From assembly GCA_032718475.1 (NCBI GenBank), contig JAUCBJ010005297.1, positions 1 to 30,359 on the forward strand: a stretch of 30,359 nt of DNA, in the 5' to 3' direction. The notes beneath the pieces are model-generated. The model ran no database searches and was not told where the DNA came from. It saw only the letters and a list, made by a program, of their open reading frames with translations. This DNA comes from Nemertoderma westbladi (lineage: Eukaryota > Xenacoelomorpha > Nemertodermatida > Nemertodermatidae). The position numbers and the translations under genes are program-made. Below are positions 26,932 through 30,359 of the stretch, piece after piece (the first letter of the stretch is position 1; each line of letters starts with the position of its first letter).

Positions 26932-28617
26932 ATGAAGTTACTACCATACTATGGGAATCTTACACCTGGAGATTGTATTAATATTTTCAATCAAAAGGAA
27001 ATGCAATGGATAAATGAACAAAGTTTCATAGTAACAGAGGGCCGTTATATGCATTGGCCATTCGGAAACCACCACCAAGAGACGATGCCATACGGAAAGA
27101 AATACAGGCAACAGTTGAAAATTACATCGTATCTTCTAGCTAAATTCACCCCTAAAAGGATTGGTGTCATTATTGACAGAAGGGTAAACGAGTGGATAAT
27201 TTCGAAGCAAAAAATAGGCGTAATATCTACAATAATTCAGGAAGAAGTGAGATATTTGCTCGCTGCAATGATGTTAGATCTAGTCTTTGATCAAGAAGCC
27301 TCAGATGACATCGTGCGGATATTTTACACGGCTCACAAAAACATGAATTCAGTCTTTATTGGTACAGGATTGAGATCAAAGAAAGTCCGTCAAGATATGC
27401 ACCAGGAATTAAAGAAGTTGGTTTTGAATTCGGTAGAAGATGGACATTTTCGGGAGTTTATGGAAGAGAATGGGAACATTGTAATGCTTACTGAGCATAT
27501 TGGAACGTTGATATTCTATGCTGCGATTCAACAGATAATGGAAAGCATCGGTCATTGTATGACCGAGATTCTCTTAATCCCTAGAGTTTATGATAAGTTG
27601 TTGCCGCTTTTAGAGCGCAATGCAGCGGAATTAGACAGTGACGAGCTAATTCATGATACATACCTGGATTGGGTAGTCAATGAGTCACTCCGTATGTTTC
27701 CTCAATTCCCTAAGACAACAAGAGAAGTTTTTGAAACATTCACTTACAAGGGTCTTACATTCACTAAAGGGGAGACCGTCGGGTTAGATATACGTGGATG
27801 CAACAATATGATGTGGGATGATGGCGACAAGTTCATTCCTGAGAGATGGGAAGACTGGGGTCCACAATCAGTGCCGACAAAGGAGACACCTGGTAAAGGG
27901 TACTTTATATCATTTGGTCAGGGATACAGGAGGGGCTGTCCAGCCAAAACATTTGCTAGACAAGTTACCAAAATAGTATTGGTGGGTTTGTTGTCTCGGG
28001 CTACTTTCTACATACCAAAAAGCTTCATACACATTCCACGCATGGCCAAGGGAGTGCCGGTTGTCGTATCGTTTAATCGAGATGAGAATCCAGGGCATAA
28101 GGAGTTAGTGAACCGACTTCTTGATAAAGCTGAGTCCGAACAGGCCACTCATAACTTATTGAATATTCCATTCTGGAGTGGCCTCGGTTTTTGGAAACAA
28201 TGTGCGAAGATGAAAGCCTACGCCATGAACTTGGACCCCGGGATTTTTGCTGCCTCCATTACCTTCATCGACGTCAGCATTCGATATCTGTTTAAAAAAA
28301 ACTCTGCGTCGCTTTGGATTATGATTTTAGAATTTTTTTCTTGGAGTTTTGGAATTGATGGTATCCAATCTATATACTTTACAGTGGCCATTTTGACCCT
28401 TTGGCAATTTAATTTACTCAATTACTTGATAAAATTTATATTTCAAACAACATTTAACCCTATTGATCCAGGTATGTATTGGGGTCAATATGACCCCCTC
28501 CACCCCCCCCCCCCCCCCCCCCCCCCACCCGCCGCGCCACCCCCCCCCCCCGGTTTTTATTACTATAACTCTGAAACTAACGCAGTTGGGAATCCGAAGT
28601 TTTACGAATTTTTCTAA
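26932..28617 (+). CDS. Cytochrome P450-like protein with hydrophobic C-terminal extension and transposon-derived tail
   Basis: 561 residues in one exon. The ATG at 26932 is preceded by an in-frame TAA (26923). P450 landmarks: YGKKYRQQLK (helix C region), helix K ExxR in NESLRMFP (Glu251, Arg254), PERW (303-306), and a heme-Cys loop SFGQGYRRGCPAKTFA with Cys336. The loop has one residue more than usual between Phe and Cys. Helix I (near FYAAIQQIMESIGH) lacks the normal acid-Thr pair. The N-terminal membrane anchor and first ~60-100 residues of a microsomal P450 are absent. Residues ~385-507 form an extra tail with hydrophobic helices (LWIMILEFFSWSFG, IYFTVAILTLW). The last ~54 residues, including a Pro-run, are encoded by the transposon copy starting at 28454. 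A heme monooxygenase role is inferred; activity is uncertain. It may be a retrocopy or gene fragment. Confidence 0.8.
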   Translation: MKLLPYYGNLTPGDCINIFNQKEMQWINEQSFIVTEGRYMHWPFGNHHQETMPYGKKYRQQLKITSYLLAKFTPKRIGVIIDRRVNEWIISKQKIGVISTIIQEEVRYLLAAMMLDLVFDQEASDDIVRIFYTAHKNMNSVFIGTGLRSKKVRQDMHQELKKLVLNSVEDGHFREFMEENGNIVMLTEHIGTLIFYAAIQQIMESIGHCMTEILLIPRVYDKLLPLLERNAAELDSDELIHDTYLDWVVNESLRMFPQFPKTTREVFETFTYKGLTFTKGETVGLDIRGCNNMMWDDGDKFIPERWEDWGPQSVPTKETPGKGYFISFGQGYRRGCPAKTFARQVTKIVLVGLLSRATFYIPKSFIHIPRMAKGVPVVVSFNRDENPGHKELVNRLLDKAESEQATHNLLNIPFWSGLGFWKQCAKMKAYAMNLDPGIFAASITFIDVSIRYLFKKNSASLWIMILEFFSWSFGIDGIQSIYFTVAILTLWQFNLLNYLIKFIFQTTFNPIDPGMYWGQYDPLHPPPPPPPPPAAPPPPPGFYYYNSETNAVGNPKFYEFF

Positions 28618-29720
28618 AAATCTATTATATTTCTAATAGTGAAAACTGTTTTTAAATATATTGGGAACTTTTCGAGTTGTATCAACATTTTTAAACTTTC
28701 GGCTCAATTTTCGAAACGTTTTTTTTGAAAATTACATGTTATGAAATACTGTATGATTTGTAACATCTCTAATTTTGAGTTAGGCCTACATCGGTTTTTG
28801 GTGTTCCCAATTAGATGGAGTATATAAAATGGGAGAGAAATTTCAAACTTGTTATTTTTTTAAAATATATCAATTTTGTTAATTGATTGATTGTTTGAAA
28901 CTGAATTATTCGTAATAATGTTTTATTGCGGTTCTGATTTCGATTGAATATATCCGAGTTGCATCAGACACATCAAACTAATATTTTTCGTTGATGGTTG
29001 CCAAGTTTGGTGCTAGCACGAAATTTTGAAACTTCAACCAAATTGTTCAATTAATTGTGACAACTAGTTTCGCGCATTTTACAGGTTTATGGGAGTTCTG
29101 TCTTCTAAACGGAATAAGTAAAAATTGCATAAAAGTTATAAAATTTGTATTTTTCGGCGGTGGGTTGAAATTTGGTGCCAAATTATGAAAATAAGCAAAT
29201 TAAAAAAATAGGTTCTTGTGTTACATTATACTGGTTTATGAGGGTGCTGATTCAGATTGAATAAATATAAACGGGAATAGCTATGTAAACTTGTATTTTT
29301 CGAGGGTGTGTGCGAAATTTGGTGCTACAGTAGAACCAAAATGTTCAGTATTTCGCCGAAAAATATAAGTTGCATTGATCTGGAGCATTATAAATGGCGC
29401 CAAAGAAAACGAAATAAAGTAACTTTATAGGTATTATAAGTTAAACTTGGTGTTAAAACTGAAAAGTGCTAGTTACTTGTTTTTTAATTTTTCGTCTTAC
29501 GAAGAGGTCTTTCATAGTAATTCAACATAGTGAAATTACAATGAGACAAATTAAACATAGTATTCATAGTACATGTAACCATATGTGTTTTAAATATCTT
29601 CCAATGGATTCAGCGCCCCAGAAAATGGAAACAGATTGTAAAAATAGAAAACTTAAATTTTTTTTAATTTACAACTGCTTTAAATTAGATACGTGGAATT
29701 TGGAACAACCCTCAAAACGG
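28454..29720 (+). mobile_element. Partial second copy of the piggyBac-like element
   Basis: Begins TTAACCCTATT (28454), then the GGGGTCAATATGACCCC palindrome (28480-28497), a long C-tract, ACGCAGTTGGGAATC, CTAAAAATCTATTAT and degenerate 160-bp-type units (for example TTTGGTGCTAGCACGAAATT near 29008). The order is the same as 16180-17480. The CTGAAAAGTGCT and CCAATG-CAGCGCCCCAGAAAA blocks near the 3' side match too. The right terminal TTAATAGGGTTAA was not found, so it is truncated or diverged. It supplies the last codons of the P450-like ORF. Confidence 0.75.
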
Positions 29721-29846
29721 TGACAACAGTCAGCCACAATAAAAAAAAATGGTTGATCATTATCAACACACAACCACACGCACCAAAAAAAAACAAAAAC
29801 ACCAACCCACAAAATGTCCGGACAACACTTTGAATCATGAATTCAG

Positions 29847-30359
29847 AATTCTGTAATATTTACTGCTTACTACAGTACCAGTTAGGCCTACCTACAGTGT
29901 TGTATTACAGTATTCTGTAATATTTACTGCTTACTACAGTACCAGTTAGGCCTACCTACAGTGTTGTATTACAGTATTCTGTAATATTTACTGCTTACTA
30001 CAGTACCAGTTGCGCCTACCTACAGTGTTGTATTACAGTATTCTGTAATATTTACTGCTTACTACAGTACCAGTTGCGCCTACCTTACAGTGTTGTATTA
30101 CAGTATTCTGTAATATTTACTGCTTACTACAGTACCAGTTAGGCCTACCTACAGTGTTGTATTACAGTATTCTGTAATATTTACTGCTTACTACAGTACC
30201 AGTTGCGCCTACCTACAGTGTTGTATTACAGTATTCTGTAATATTTACTGCTTACTACAGTACCAGTTGCGCCTACCTACAGTGTTGTATTACAGTATTC
30301 TGTAATATTTACTGCTTACTACAGTACCAGTTGCGCCTACCTACAGTGTTGTATTACAG
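29847..30359. repeat. 64-bp satellite, about eight copies, running off the right edge
   Basis: The unit starts CTGTAATATTTACTGCTTAC, continues CTACAGTACCAGTT, then (AG)GCC or GCGCC TACCTACAGTGTTG, then TATTACAGTATT. Two variants (TTAGGCC and TTGCGCC) alternate in blocks. At each junction TATTACAG-TATT-CTGTAATA forms an 8-bp-stem hairpin. Confidence 0.95.

Noticed and set aside
28218-28421. Minus-strand ORF opposite the P450 C-terminus
   Set aside because: Shadow of the P450-like frame without any feature of its own.
29847-30359. CRISPR-like regular repeat
   Set aside because: Whole 64-bp units are conserved with no variable spacer; a plain satellite.

Overview
The window is invertebrate-animal-like genomic DNA made almost entirely of nested mobile and virus-derived sequence. 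I cannot name the host. The evidence for an animal genome is non-LTR and BEL/Pao retroelement fragments, TTAA-flanked DNA transposons, satellites, long stretches without genes, and one cytochrome P450-like gene. No rRNA, tRNA or CRISPR array was recognised.

Positions 1-1473 are GC-rich. They hold the 5' part of an unrecognised, highly charged, Gag-like minus-strand gene that runs off the left edge, then a C-tract and hairpin-bearing non-coding stretch. Positions 1474-13771 are AT-rich and carry a decayed endogenous DNA virus/transposon of the Polinton-like/adintovirus-like kind, the animal lineage whose capsid and integrase genes are usually annotated as F54H12.2-like and F54H12.3-like. On the plus strand lie a protein-primed family B DNA polymerase (5' truncated, three frameshifts) and, overlapping its end, an intact 184-residue ORF that reads as a two-repeat TATA-binding-protein (TBP) homologue. 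After a 1.3 kb repeat-filled convergence zone, the minus strand carries, in order of transcription: a 141-aa unknown, an unknown open stretch, a packaging ATPase, a GG-motif hydrophobic protein, a 46-aa ORF, a DDE integrase with a chromo-like tail, two tandem paralogous penton-like proteins, a GG-rich pVI-like protein, a basic protein, the major capsid protein, an adenain-type protease and a putative exonuclease-fold protein. Together these are replication, integration, packaging, capsid and maturation functions. At least eight genes are broken, so the copy is not functional as sequenced. A 5'-truncated LINE (12169-12802, 10-bp target duplication) sits inside it.

Positions 13.9-18.2 kb hold a second LINE tail, 94-bp, 160-bp and 34-bp tandem repeats, a 104-bp direct repeat, and a 1.58 kb piggyBac-like element with TTAA ends. 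Positions 18.9-21.3 kb hold a LINE with a long reverse-transcriptase ORF and a TAA-repeat tail. Positions 21.5-25.5 kb are a broken BEL/Pao retroelement folded into a large inverted repeat. One arm carries a 719-bp TTAA transposon and the other arm keeps the empty site.

Positions 26.9-28.6 kb hold a P450-like ORF whose last ~54 codons are read through a second copy of the piggyBac-like element (28.45-29.7 kb). The window ends in a 64-bp satellite. The most interesting signal is the TBP-like gene linked to a viral DNA polymerase. Next are the within-window empty site proving a TTAA transposon insertion, and the P450 tail made from transposon sequence.
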